Shown here in pieces: positions 39,003 through 47,298 of a stretch of 64,000 nt of DNA (position 1 is its first letter; each line of letters opens with the position of its first letter). A program made the translations under genes and the position numbers. Under the pieces are notes generated by a model. The model searched no databases. It worked only from the letters and a program-made list of their open reading frames with translations, and was not told the DNA's origin. The stretch is from the NCBI RefSeq assembly GCF_033100095.1, contig NZ_CP136921.1, positions 2,996,001 through 3,060,000 on the forward strand, written 5' to 3'. Origin of the DNA: Diaphorobacter limosus (GTDB lineage: Bacteria > Pseudomonadota > Gammaproteobacteria > Burkholderiales > Burkholderiaceae_C).

Positions 39003-39060
39003 GGGAGCGCCGGCGTCTCGCCGGCATGGTCGTGCGTACAGGCGAGACGCCGGTGCTCCC
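39003..39060. repeat. Long GC-rich inverted repeat between exbD and the MscS gene
   Basis: Arms of 20 bases (39003-39022 and 39041-39060) match at 19 positions, and the odd pair is a G-U in RNA. The loop is 18 bases. It sits between convergent genes and ends four bases before the MscS-family stop. It could act as a terminator or be a REP/BIME-type mobile palindrome. The GCCGGCGTCTCGCC sequence is the kind of palindrome often dispersed in genomes. Confidence 0.85.
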
Positions 39061-39064
39061 GCTG

Positions 39065-40309
39065 TCATGGCAAGCCCTTTTGCTGCAGCCCGCTGCGGAT
39101 GTCCCAGCCCGTGGGGCTTTGGTACAGGCGCAGGTCGAATTCGGGCAGCAGCGCCAGCAGGTGGTCGAAGATGTCGCCCTGTATGGCCTCGTACTGCACC
39201 CAGGCCGTGGTGGCGGTAAAGCAGTACAGCTCCAGCGGCACGCCCTCGGCCGTGGGTTCGAGCATGCGCACCATCAGCGTCATGCCCTGGTGCACGCCGG
39301 GGTGGGCCTGCAGGTAGGCCTGCACATAGGCCCGAAAGGTGCCGATGTTGGTCAGCCGGCGCAGGTTGGCGGGCACGGCGGCGCCCTCGCCCAGCGCGGC
39401 GTTGGCGCTGTGCACGGCCTGGCGCTTGGCCGCCAGATAGGGCGCCAGCAGGGCGATGCGCTCCAGGCGGTCGATGTCCGCGTCGCTCAGGAAGCGCACC
39501 GTGGCGCTGTCGATGCGCAGCTGGCGCTTGATACGGCGCCCGCCCGATTCGCTCATGCCGCGCCAGTTGCGGTAGCTCTCGCTCATCAGGCGCCAGGTGG
39601 GGATGGTGGTGATCGTCTTGTCCCAGTTCTGCACCTTCACCGTGTGCAGGGCGATGTCGATCACCGCGCCGTCGGCGCCCATCTGCGGCATCTCTATCCA
39701 GTCGCCCACGCGCAGCATGTCGTTGGACGACAGCTGCACGCCCGCGGTGAACGACAGGATGGTGTCCTTGAACACCAGCATCAACACCGCCGACATGGCG
39801 CCCAGGCCCGACAGCAGGATCAGCGGCGAGCGGTCGATCAGCACCGCCACGATGACGATGGCACCGATCAACGCCAGCGCCAGCTTGCCCAGCTGCACAT
39901 AGCTCTTGATGGAGCGGGTGGCCGTGCGCGCGCCCTCCGGCCTGCTCTCCTGCTCCTGCAGGATGGCGTTGAGCAAGGCGTTCAGCGTGCGCACCAGCTG
40001 CAGCACGGTCAGCGCGACGGCCAGGTTGCGGATCACCGCAAAGGCCACCGGGTCCAGGTGCGGCACGGCGCCAATGCCCGCCTGCACCACCAGCGACGGC
40101 ACCACGCGCGCCAGGCGGCGCAGCACCTGGTCGTGCCATAACACGCGTGCCCAACGCACATCCATGCGCTCGCGCAGGCGCGGCACCGTGTGCAGCAGCA
40201 GGTATTGCGCCAGCGCCTGTACCACGTAGGCCAGCAGCAGCAGGCAGGCCAGGCCTATGGTGGCCTGCATCCAGGGTGATAGCGACAGAAACAGCGTGAG
40301 GACGGTCAA
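39065..40309 (-). CDS. MscS-family mechanosensitive channel (YbdG-like)
   Basis: A membrane channel that likely opens on hypo-osmotic shock. The 414-residue product has five hydrophobic helices in the first 190 residues. The pore-lining MscS segment (GLGAMSAVLMLVFKDTILSFTAGVQLSSNDMLRVGDWIEMPQMGADGAVIDIALHTVKVQNWD) and a long soluble C-terminal domain follow, as in E. coli YbdG. The start is uncertain: TTG at 40309 (11 bases after AAGGAG), an upstream TTG at 40330, or ATG at 40270. I use 40309. Convergent with exbD. Confidence 0.85.
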   Translation of the reverse strand: MTVLTLFLSLSPWMQATIGLACLLLLAYVVQALAQYLLLHTVPRLRERMDVRWARVLWHDQVLRRLARVVPSLVVQAGIGAVPHLDPVAFAVIRNLAVALTVLQLVRTLNALLNAILQEQESRPEGARTATRSIKSYVQLGKLALALIGAIVIVAVLIDRSPLILLSGLGAMSAVLMLVFKDTILSFTAGVQLSSNDMLRVGDWIEMPQMGADGAVIDIALHTVKVQNWDKTITTIPTWRLMSESYRNWRGMSESGGRRIKRQLRIDSATVRFLSDADIDRLERIALLAPYLAAKRQAVHSANAALGEGAAVPANLRRLTNIGTFRAYVQAYLQAHPGVHQGMTLMVRMLEPTAEGVPLELYCFTATTAWVQYEAIQGDIFDHLLALLPEFDLRLYQSPTGWDIRSGLQQKGLP

Positions 40310-40470
40310 GGGCGGGAAAACTCCTTGCAATGCTGCGGCATGCCGGCCCCATGGGCTGGCGCTGCGCGGTGGTGGGGGGATGAACGCCTAGAATTGGGCG
40401 CAATTGTCAGACCCTTGTGACCACTGCGCAGCAGCGCAGTTCCCCGCCGCCTTTCTTATCCAGCTTCCCG

Positions 40471-43206
40471 ATGCAAGACAAATACAACCACACCGAGGTG
40501 GAGCGCGCCGCGCACGCCCACTGGACGGCCAGCGATGCCTACCGCGTCACCGAGGATCAGGCAAAACCGAAGTACTACGCCTGCTCCATGCTGCCCTACC
40601 CCAGCGGCAAGCTGCACATGGGCCATGTGCGCAACTACACCATCAACGACATGCTCACGCGCCAGCTGCGCATGAAGGGGTTCAATGTACTCATGCCCAT
40701 GGGCTGGGACGCCTTCGGCCTGCCGGCCGAGAACGCCGCGCTGAAGAACAAGGTGCCGCCCGCGCAGTGGACCTACGACAACATCGCCTACATGAAGCAG
40801 CAGATGCAGGCCATGGGCCTGGCCATCGACTGGAGCCGCGAGGTCGCCACCTGCGACCCGGAGTACTACAAGTGGAACCAGTGGCTGTTTTTGAAGATGC
40901 TGGACAAGGGCATTGCCTACCGCAAGACCCAGGTGGTGAACTGGGACCCGGTGGACCAGACCGTGCTGGCCAACGAGCAGGTGATAGACGGCAAGGGCTG
41001 GCGCACCGGCGCGCCGGTGGAAAAGCGCGAGATCCCCGGCTACTACCTGAAGATCACCGACTACGCGCAGGAGCTGCTCGACCATGTGCAGGTCGGCGGC
41101 GAAAAGGCCACCTTGAGCGGCTGGCCCGACAAGGTGCGCCTGATGCAGGAGAACTGGATCGGCAAGAGCGCCGGCGTGCGCTTTGCCTTCACGCACGACA
41201 TCCAGGACGCGCAGGGTCATTTGATCCAGGACGGGAAGATGTATGTCTTCACCACGCGCGCCGACACCATCATGGGCGTGACCTTCTGCGCCGTGGCCCC
41301 CGAGCACCCGCTGGCCACGCACGCCGCGCAGGGCAATGCCAAGCTGGCCGCCTTCATTGAAGAATGCAAGAAGGGCGGCACCACCGAGGCCGAGCTGGCG
41401 CTGAAGGAAAAAGAGGGCATGGCCACCGGCCTGTTCGTCACCCACCCCTTGAGCGGCGAGCAGATCGCCGTCTGGGTCGGCAACTACGTGCTGATGAGCT
41501 ACGGCGACGGCGCCGTGATGGGCGTGCCCGCGCACGACGAGCGTGACTTTGCCTTTGCGCTGAAGTACGACCTGGAGATCGAGCAGGTGATCCTGGTCGA
41601 TGGCGAGCATTTCGACCACGAGCGCTGGCAGGACTGGTACGCCGACAAGGAGCGCGGCGTGACCATCAACTCCGACAACTTCAGCGGCCTGGCCCACAAG
41701 GACGCCGTCGCCGCCGTGGCCGCCGCCCTGGCCGCCAAGGGCCTGGGCGAGCTCAAGACCACCTGGCGCCTGCGCGACTGGGGCGTGAGCCGCCAGCGCT
41801 ACTGGGGCACGCCGATCCCCATCATCCACTGCCCGGACTGCGGCGCCCAGCCCGTGCCCGAGAAGGACCTGCCCGTGGTGCTGCCGCCGGATCTGGTGCC
41901 CGACGGCTCGGGCAACCCGCTGGTGAAAAGCGAGCAGTTTCACGCCGGCGTGGTCTGCCCCTGCTGCGGCAAGGCCGCGCGGCGCGAGACCGACACCATG
42001 GACACCTTCGTCGATAGCTCCTGGTACTTCATGCGCTATTGCGACGCGCAGAACCACGACGCCATGGTCGGCGCCGGCACGGACTACTGGATGCGGGATC
42101 AGAATGCCGCTACCGGTGGCAGCGGCATGGACCAGTACATCGGCGGCATCGAGCACGCCATCCTGCACCTCTTGTACGCGCGCTTCTGGACCAAGGTCAT
42201 GCGCGACCTGGGGCTGGTCAAGGTCGACGAGCCCTTCACCAAACTGCTGACCCAGGGCATGGTCTTGAACCATATCTACAGCCGCAAGAGCGCCAAGGGC
42301 GCGAAGGACTATTTCTGGCCGCATGACGTGGAACACATCCACGACGAGACGGGCAAGATCGTCGGCGCCAAATTGAAGAACGCGGCCGAGAGCACCGACG
42401 GTCTGCTCCCCGTGGGCACGGCCATCACCTACGAGGGCGTGGGCACCATGTCCAAGTCCAAGAACAACGGCGTCGATCCGCAGCACCTGATCGAAAAGTA
42501 CGGCGCCGACACCGCGCGCCTGTACACCATGTTCACCGCGCCGCCCGAGCTGACGCTGGAGTGGAACGACGCGGCGGTGGAGGGCAGCTACCGCTTCCTG
42601 CGCCGGGTGTGGAACTTCGGCGTGAAGCTGTCTGCTATTGATAGAGAAGCTGCCAGCGCAAGTACAGCGGGCGTTACAAGCCTGAATGACGTTGAGTTTG
42701 GCAAGGAGGCGAAGGCCCTGCGCCTGGAGATCCACACCGTGCTCAAGCAGGTGGAGTACGACTACCAGCGCATGCAGTACAACACCGTGGTCTCCGGCGC
42801 CATGAAGATGATCAACGCGCTGGAGGACTTCAAGGCCCAGGACAGCGCAGGCGCCGCCGTGGCGCTGATCGAGGGCTTTGGCATCCTGCTGCGCGTGCTC
42901 TACCCGGCCACGCCGCACATCACGCACGCGCTGTGGACCGAGCTGGGCTACGCCGGCTCCCTGGGCGATCTGCTGGACGCCGCCTGGCCCCAGGTGGACG
43001 CTGGCGCCCTGGTGCAGGACGAGCTGGAGCTGATGCTGCAGGTGGGCGGCAAGCTGCGCGGCGCGATCCGCGTGCCGGCCAGCGCCGACAAGGCCGCCAT
43101 CGAGGCCGCGGCGCTGGCCAGCCCCGACTTCCAGAAATTTGCCGAAGGCAAGGCGCCCAAGAAGGTCATCGTCGTGCCCGGCCGCCTGGTCAACGTGGTG
43201 CTGTGA
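40471..43206 (+). CDS. leuS: Leucyl-tRNA synthetase
   Basis: Class I synthetase that charges tRNA-Leu and edits mischarged products. The 911-residue protein has the HIGH motif in [14 protein letters not shown] (about residue 45), the editing domain with [15 protein letters not shown], the zinc-type CPDCG and CPCCG motifs, and the KMSKS motif as [15 protein letters not shown]. It is longer than the usual 860-880. About 20 extra residues ([19 protein letters not shown]) come from a repeat copy at the start of the anticodon-binding region. The ATG at 40471 is the family start. lptE overlaps its stop by one base. Confidence 0.96.
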   Translation: MQDKYNHTEVERAAHAHWTASDAYRVTEDQAKPKYYACSMLPYPSGKLHMGHVRNYTINDMLTRQLRMKGFNVLMPMGWDAFGLPAENAALKNKVPPAQWTYDNIAYMKQQMQAMGLAIDWSREVATCDPEYYKWNQWLFLKMLDKGIAYRKTQVVNWDPVDQTVLANEQVIDGKGWRTGAPVEKREIPGYYLKITDYAQELLDHVQVGGEKATLSGWPDKVRLMQENWIGKSAGVRFAFTHDIQDAQGHLIQDGKMYVFTTRADTIMGVTFCAVAPEHPLATHAAQGNAKLAAFIEECKKGGTTEAELALKEKEGMATGLFVTHPLSGEQIAVWVGNYVLMSYGDGAVMGVPAHDERDFAFALKYDLEIEQVILVDGEHFDHERWQDWYADKERGVTINSDNFSGLAHKDAVAAVAAALAAKGLGELKTTWRLRDWGVSRQRYWGTPIPIIHCPDCGAQPVPEKDLPVVLPPDLVPDGSGNPLVKSEQFHAGVVCPCCGKAARRETDTMDTFVDSSWYFMRYCDAQNHDAMVGAGTDYWMRDQNAATGGSGMDQYIGGIEHAILHLLYARFWTKVMRDLGLVKVDEPFTKLLTQGMVLNHIYSRKSAKGAKDYFWPHDVEHIHDETGKIVGAKLKNAAESTDGLLPVGTAITYEGVGTMSKSKNNGVDPQHLIEKYGADTARLYTMFTAPPELTLEWNDAAVEGSYRFLRRVWNFGVKLSAIDREAASASTAGVTSLNDVEFGKEAKALRLEIHTVLKQVEYDYQRMQYNTVVSGAMKMINALEDFKAQDSAGAAVALIEGFGILLRVLYPATPHITHALWTELGYAGSLGDLLDAAWPQVDAGALVQDELELMLQVGGKLRGAIRVPASADKAAIEAAALASPDFQKFAEGKAPKKVIVVPGRLVNVVL
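42633..42697 (+). repeat. Dispersed 60-bp repeat, copy 7, in frame within leuS
   Basis: TGCTATTGATAGAGAAGCTG, CCAGCGCAAGTACAGCGGGCGTT, then a diverged right end ACAAGCCTGAATGA. Sense to leuS and read in the same frame as the mtnN and cnoX copies. Confidence 0.7.
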
Positions 43207-43715
43207 TGCGCAGACGCAGCCTGCTTGCCTGCCTGGCCGTGGCGCCGCTCACCGCCTGCGGCTTTCGCCTGCGCGGCGTGCCGCAGTTCGCCTTTCGCAC
43301 GCTGTACGTGCAGGCGCCCGAAGGCTCGGCCATGGCGCGCGAGCTGGTGCGCACGCTGCAGGGTGCGGGCGGCAACCTCACGGTGCTGACCGACCCCGCC
43401 CAGCTGCCCCAGGCCGAGGCCGTGCTGGAGCTGCCCGGCGAGCAGCAGGAGCGCATTGCCGTAGGCATGAGCGCCGCCGGCCAGATCCGCGAGCTGCAGC
43501 TGCGCCTGCGCCTGCGCTTTCGGCTGCGTGGCCAGCAGGGCCAGGAATGGATACCCGAGACCGAGCTGCGCCAGCAGCGCGACATCAGCTACAACGAAAC
43601 CCTGGCCCTGTCCAAGGAGGGCGAGGAGGCCATGCTGTTTCGCAATATGCGCACCGACATGGTGCAGCAACTGATGCGCCGCCTGGCGGCGGTGAAGATT
43701 GGTGCAACCCCCTGA
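43206..43715 (+). CDS. lptE: LPS-assembly lipoprotein LptE
   Basis: LptE plugs the LptD barrel and helps place lipopolysaccharide in the outer membrane. The 169-residue product has a lipoprotein signal with lipobox LTAC and the family start CGFRLRGVPQFAFRTLYVQ. The fold of alternating strands ends with DMVQQLMRRLAAV. It overlaps leuS by one base (TGATG) and precedes holA, the standard leuS-lptE-holA order. Confidence 0.93.
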   Translation: MRRRSLLACLAVAPLTACGFRLRGVPQFAFRTLYVQAPEGSAMARELVRTLQGAGGNLTVLTDPAQLPQAEAVLELPGEQQERIAVGMSAAGQIRELQLRLRLRFRLRGQQGQEWIPETELRQQRDISYNETLALSKEGEEAMLFRNMRTDMVQQLMRRLAAVKIGATP

Positions 43716-43730
43716 GTCGCTTCGCGCCTT

Positions 43731-43793
43731 CCCCCTTCTCCTGCGGGAAGGGGGACGCCGCCGGTGGCCTGGCAAAGCCAGCTCCACGGCGGC
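43731..43793. repeat. Two adjacent hairpins between lptE and holA
   Basis: CCCCCTTC (43731-43738) pairs with GAAGGGGG (43747-43754). A second stem pairs 43757-43773 with 43777-43793 (14 of 17 matches, loop AAA). They may be a fragment of the CTCCC-type palindrome seen at 52130 and 55406, or an mRNA processing site. Confidence 0.55.
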
Positions 43794-43835
43794 TGCTGGC
43801 CTTGCGTGCGCCAGTAGCGAAGGTAGCGCATTTCA

Positions 43836-43896
43836 CTATTGTTTATATAGCTGTTTGCGCTTTATGGATAAGAGTTGGAGCCTGATTTGACTCAAA
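43836..43896 (+). repeat. Dispersed 60-bp repeat, copy 8, overlapping the holA start
   Basis: CTATTGTTTATATAGCTG, TTTGCGCTTTATGGATAAGA, then GTTGGAGCCTGATTTGACTCAAA. The right end contains GGAG and the TTG used as the holA start. Confidence 0.75.
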
Positions 43897-44936
43897 TCTC
43901 TCTGAGCCAGCTCGCCGCCCACCTGGCCAAGGGCCCGCGCCCGCTCTACACCCTGCACGGCGACGAGGCCCTGTTGCAGCAGGAGGCGCTGGACGCCATA
44001 CGCGCGGCGGCGCGCGCCCAGGGTTATACCGAGCGCAGCAGCTTCACCGTGGCCGGCGCGCACTTTGACTGGAGCGCGGTGCTGGCCGCTGGCGGCTCAT
44101 TGAGCCTGTTTGCCGACCGGCAGATCGTCGAGATCCGCATCCCCTCGGGCAAGCCCGGCAAGGACGGCGGCGCCGCGCTGCAGCAGATCGCCCAGGCGGC
44201 GCAGGGCAACGACAGCGTGCTCACCCTGGTCGTGCTGCCGCGCCTGGACAAGGCCACCAGGACCGGCGCCTGGTTCTCGGCGCTCGAAGCACATGGCGCC
44301 ACGGTGCAGATCGACCCCGTGGAGCGCGCCCAGCTGCCGGCCTGGATCGCCCAGCGCCTGGCCGCCCAGGGCCAGCGCGTGGCCGCCGGCGAGGAGGGCC
44401 AGCGCACGCTGCAATTCTTTGCCGACCGCGTCGAGGGCAACCTGCTGGCCGCGCACCAGGAGATCCAGAAGCTGGCCCTGCTGCACCCCCAGGGCGAGCT
44501 GTCGCGCGAACAGGTCGAGGCCGCCGTGCTCAACGTCGCGCGCTACGACGTGTTCAAGCTCTCCGAGGCCGTGCTCTCCGGCCAGGTGGCGCGCACCCAG
44601 CGCATGCTCGACGGCCTGCAGGCCGAGGGCGAGGCCGAGGTGCTGGTGCACTGGGCACTGGCCGAGGACATACGCGCCCTGAAGCGCGTGAAGGACGCCA
44701 TGAACGCCGGCAAACCGCTGCCCATGGCGCTGCGCGAAAACCGTGTCTGGGGCGTCAAGGAGCGGCTCTACGAACGCCTGCTGCCCCAGGCCAGCGACGC
44801 GCAGCTGGCGCGCCTGCTGCAATCGGCGCATGTGGTGGACGGGATCGTCAAGGGCTTGAAGCAAGCCGACTGGCCACAGGACGGCTGGCAGGCGCTGTCG
44901 CGCCTGGCGCTGCAGCTGTGCCGCCTGGGGCGCTGA
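43887..44936 (+). CDS. holA: DNA polymerase III delta subunit HolA
   Basis: HolA opens the beta clamp within the clamp loader. The 349-residue product begins with QLAAHLAKGPRPLYTLHGDEALLQQEALDAIRAAA, the family's N-terminal ATP-binding-like fold. It continues with the conserved FADRVEGNLLAAHQEIQKLALLHP and ends in the helical collar domain. I place the start at TTG 43887 because GGAG lies six bases upstream and it matches the family's length before QLAAHL. TTG 43875 is a second choice. Both start codons and the ribosome site lie inside a copy of the dispersed repeat. Confidence 0.92.
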   Translation: MTQISLSQLAAHLAKGPRPLYTLHGDEALLQQEALDAIRAAARAQGYTERSSFTVAGAHFDWSAVLAAGGSLSLFADRQIVEIRIPSGKPGKDGGAALQQIAQAAQGNDSVLTLVVLPRLDKATRTGAWFSALEAHGATVQIDPVERAQLPAWIAQRLAAQGQRVAAGEEGQRTLQFFADRVEGNLLAAHQEIQKLALLHPQGELSREQVEAAVLNVARYDVFKLSEAVLSGQVARTQRMLDGLQAEGEAEVLVHWALAEDIRALKRVKDAMNAGKPLPMALRENRVWGVKERLYERLLPQASDAQLARLLQSAHVVDGIVKGLKQADWPQDGWQALSRLALQLCRLGR

Positions 44937-45101
44937 AGCCGCTGCCCGGCGCCTTGCCGGAGCCTTGCCTGAGCACCGCCGTCAGCCACCGTTGACAGCG
45001 CCATGGCATGGGAGTAAATGCTGACACTGGCGCGCAGGCATGCCGGCGGCCGACACCGCGCGCCCGATCGTTCGACTCACGCTTTTGCGGCAGGAGGTTG
45101 T

Positions 45102-46517
45102 ATGACAGCGCATTCCCATTCCCACGCCCAGGCCCACTCATGCACCATCAAGACGGTAGCCGTTGCCGAACTGGCGGCGGCAGCGGACAGGGCGGTGCAG
45201 ATCAACCCGCTGAATGCCCCATCGATCCAGATGGTGCGCGCGCTCGGCATGCCCGCCGAGATGCCGGTCCAGGCGCGCCTGAGCGTGCTGACGAAAAAAT
45301 ACTGGGGCTCCAAGGGCGTCAAGCTCACGGTCGGCTTCATGGACAGCCCGCCGGCCGACCTGCGCGCGCGCATCCTGAGCCACATGAACGCCTGGGGCGC
45401 GTGGAGCAACGTGCGCTTTGTCGAGACCAAGACCAATCCCCAGGTGCGCATTGCCCGCACCGCGGGCGACGGCTACTGGTCCTACCTGGGCACCGACGTG
45501 CTGTTGATACCTGCCAACGCCCCGACGATGAACTTGGACGGCTTCACCATGAACACCCCGGACTCGGAGTTCTACCGCGTGGTGCGCCACGAGACCGGCC
45601 ATACGCTGGGCTTTCCGCATGAGCATATGCGCAAGGAAATCATCGACCGCATCGACAAGCAAAAGGCCATTGCCCATTTCATGCAAACCCAGGGCTGGAG
45701 CGAGCAGGAAGTGATCCAGCAGGTGCTGACGCCGCTGGCGCAATCGGCCCTGATCGCCACCGCCCAGGCCGACCCGACCTCCATCATGTGCTACTGGCTG
45801 CCGGCCAGCATCATGAAGGACGGCCAGGCCGTCAGCGGCGGCAACGACATCAACGCGCTTGATGCCCAGTTCTCCGGCCTCATTTACCCCGGCCCGGTGG
45901 CGCCATCGTGCATCTGGCCCAACGGCAAGGCCTATTTCTTCAAGGGCAAGCAATACCTGCGCTACGACCCCAAGGCCGACAAGACCGACGCCGGCTACCC
46001 CAAGCCCATGGCCGGCAACTGGCCCGGCTTTCCCACCACCTTCAGCAACAAGGTCGATGCCTTCGTGCTCTGGGGTGGCGGCAAGGCCTATTTCTTCAAG
46101 GGCAAGCAATACCTGCGCTACGACGTGGTGGCCGACCATGTCGATCCCGGCTACCCGCGCCCCATCGCCGGCAACTGGCCCGGCATGTGGCCCGAGAAGA
46201 TAGACGCCGCTATCTGCTGGCCCGGCAACGGCAAGGCCTATTTCTTCAAGGGCGACCAGTACCTGCGCTACGACATCGCCGGCGACAAGACCGATGCCGG
46301 CTACCCCAGGCCGATTGCCGGCAACTGGCCGGGCTTCCCGGCCGACTTTGCCGCCGGCGTGCAGGCCGCGGCCGTGTGGAACAACGGCAAGGCCTATTTC
46401 TTCAAGGGCAGCCAGTACCTGCGCTACGACATCGCCGCCGACAAGGTCGATGCCGGCTACCCCAAGCCGATTGCCGGCAACTGGCCGGGTTTCTGGCCCG
46501 GGGGGCTGGATGCCTGA
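45102..46517 (+). CDS. Hemopexin-repeat metzincin protease
   Basis: A predicted zinc metalloprotease of 471 residues. The metzincin motif HETGHTLGFPH (His163, Glu164, His167, His173) gives three zinc-binding histidines and the catalytic Glu; IMCYW further on could be the Met-turn. Residues about 265-471 form four hemopexin-like repeats of about 52 residues, each with GKAYFFKGxQYLRYD and GYPxPxAGNWPG. Such repeats form a beta-propeller for binding substrate or surfaces, as in animal matrix metalloproteases. No signal peptide: the N terminus is His/Ser-rich and polar. AGGAGG precedes the ATG. It opens a cassette with the next four genes. Confidence 0.85.
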   Translation: MTAHSHSHAQAHSCTIKTVAVAELAAAADRAVQINPLNAPSIQMVRALGMPAEMPVQARLSVLTKKYWGSKGVKLTVGFMDSPPADLRARILSHMNAWGAWSNVRFVETKTNPQVRIARTAGDGYWSYLGTDVLLIPANAPTMNLDGFTMNTPDSEFYRVVRHETGHTLGFPHEHMRKEIIDRIDKQKAIAHFMQTQGWSEQEVIQQVLTPLAQSALIATAQADPTSIMCYWLPASIMKDGQAVSGGNDINALDAQFSGLIYPGPVAPSCIWPNGKAYFFKGKQYLRYDPKADKTDAGYPKPMAGNWPGFPTTFSNKVDAFVLWGGGKAYFFKGKQYLRYDVVADHVDPGYPRPIAGNWPGMWPEKIDAAICWPGNGKAYFFKGDQYLRYDIAGDKTDAGYPRPIAGNWPGFPADFAAGVQAAAVWNNGKAYFFKGSQYLRYDIAADKVDAGYPKPIAGNWPGFWPGGLDA

Positions 46518-47085
46518 TGGGCCACCGGGGCCCTTCGGGCCCGTGCTTGACGCGGCGCCATGGCCCGACGCACAGCCGGCGCCCGCCGCGCCCTGGTCGC
46601 GCACCGAGGACGCCCTGCCGCCCGAGATCGCGCGCATTGCCGAGGGCGCGGTCACCCTGTTCAAGGGCGGGCTGATGAACGCCGGCCGGCAGACCTGGTA
46701 CGCACTCGATCTGCAGCGCCGCTGCTTTCTGGCCGTGCTGCGCCAAAGCGGTGCCGGTGCGGCCCTGCCGGCGGGCGCCAGACCGGTGGCCACATGCCCG
46801 GCGGCCACCGAATCACTGCACCAGGCGAGCGCCAGCGCCGCGCAGTGCCAGGCCTTTGCTGCGCTGGCGCAGCGCCTGCTGGCCTGTGCCGACGCACAGG
46901 ACGGCCAGCCCGAGCCCCTGCCCCAGGGCCCGCTGCGCCGCAGCCTGCTGCTGCTGCACCAGGGGCAGGCGCTGGCGCTGCCGGGCGGGGCCGCCGCGCA
47001 AGCGCTGCGCGCCGAGATCATCTGGCTGATCCAGCAGCCGCTGCAGCAGGAGCTGCTGGGGCCCGATCCACATGCCGGCGCTTGA
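46510..47085 (+). CDS. Unknown protein coupled to the hemopexin metzincin
   Basis: I do not recognise this 191-residue protein. It starts at an ATG inside the end of the metzincin gene (8-base overlap), so its translation is coupled. A Pro-rich N terminus (MPDGPPGPFGPVLDAAP) is followed by a helical, Ala/Leu/Gln-rich domain with three cysteines and no signal peptide or membrane helix. Its position suggests a partner, inhibitor or chaperone of the protease, but nothing in the sequence proves it. Codon bias matches its neighbours, which supports a real gene. Confidence 0.65.
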   Translation: MPDGPPGPFGPVLDAAPWPDAQPAPAAPWSRTEDALPPEIARIAEGAVTLFKGGLMNAGRQTWYALDLQRRCFLAVLRQSGAGAALPAGARPVATCPAATESLHQASASAAQCQAFAALAQRLLACADAQDGQPEPLPQGPLRRSLLLLHQGQALALPGGAAAQALRAEIIWLIQQPLQQELLGPDPHAGA

Positions 47086-47117
47086 CGCGCGCCAAGCCCG
47101 GTAGGACACTCGTTAGT

Positions 47118-47134
47118 CACGACTTACTGTCGTG
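47118..47134. promoter_or_regulatory. Palindromic operator-like site before the astacin gene
   Basis: CACGAC-TTACT-GTCGTG, a perfect 6-bp inverted repeat in the 213-base gap between the unknown gene and the astacin-like gene. The gap also holds a 16-codon frame (47214-47264, MKQAFIALVTTGSPPS) with GAAGGAG just before its ATG, possibly a leader or a decayed gene start. Confidence 0.4.
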
Positions 47135-47298
47135 CAACGATCAGAACCATGTGCATCCTGCCCTTGCTGGCCATGGATTCGCAGCCGGTTTCGGGATCTG
47201 ACCTTGAAGGAGCATGAAGCAGGCATTCATCGCGCTGGTCACTACAGGCAGTCCCCCCTCGTAGCCGATTCGCGCCCACTTCAGCGAGGTAAATCATC

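Noticed and set aside
45018..45101. Longer start for the metzincin that might provide a signal peptide
   Set aside because: The extension (MLTLARRHAGGRHRAPDRSTH) is basic and not hydrophobic, and AGGAGG clearly marks the ATG at 45102.
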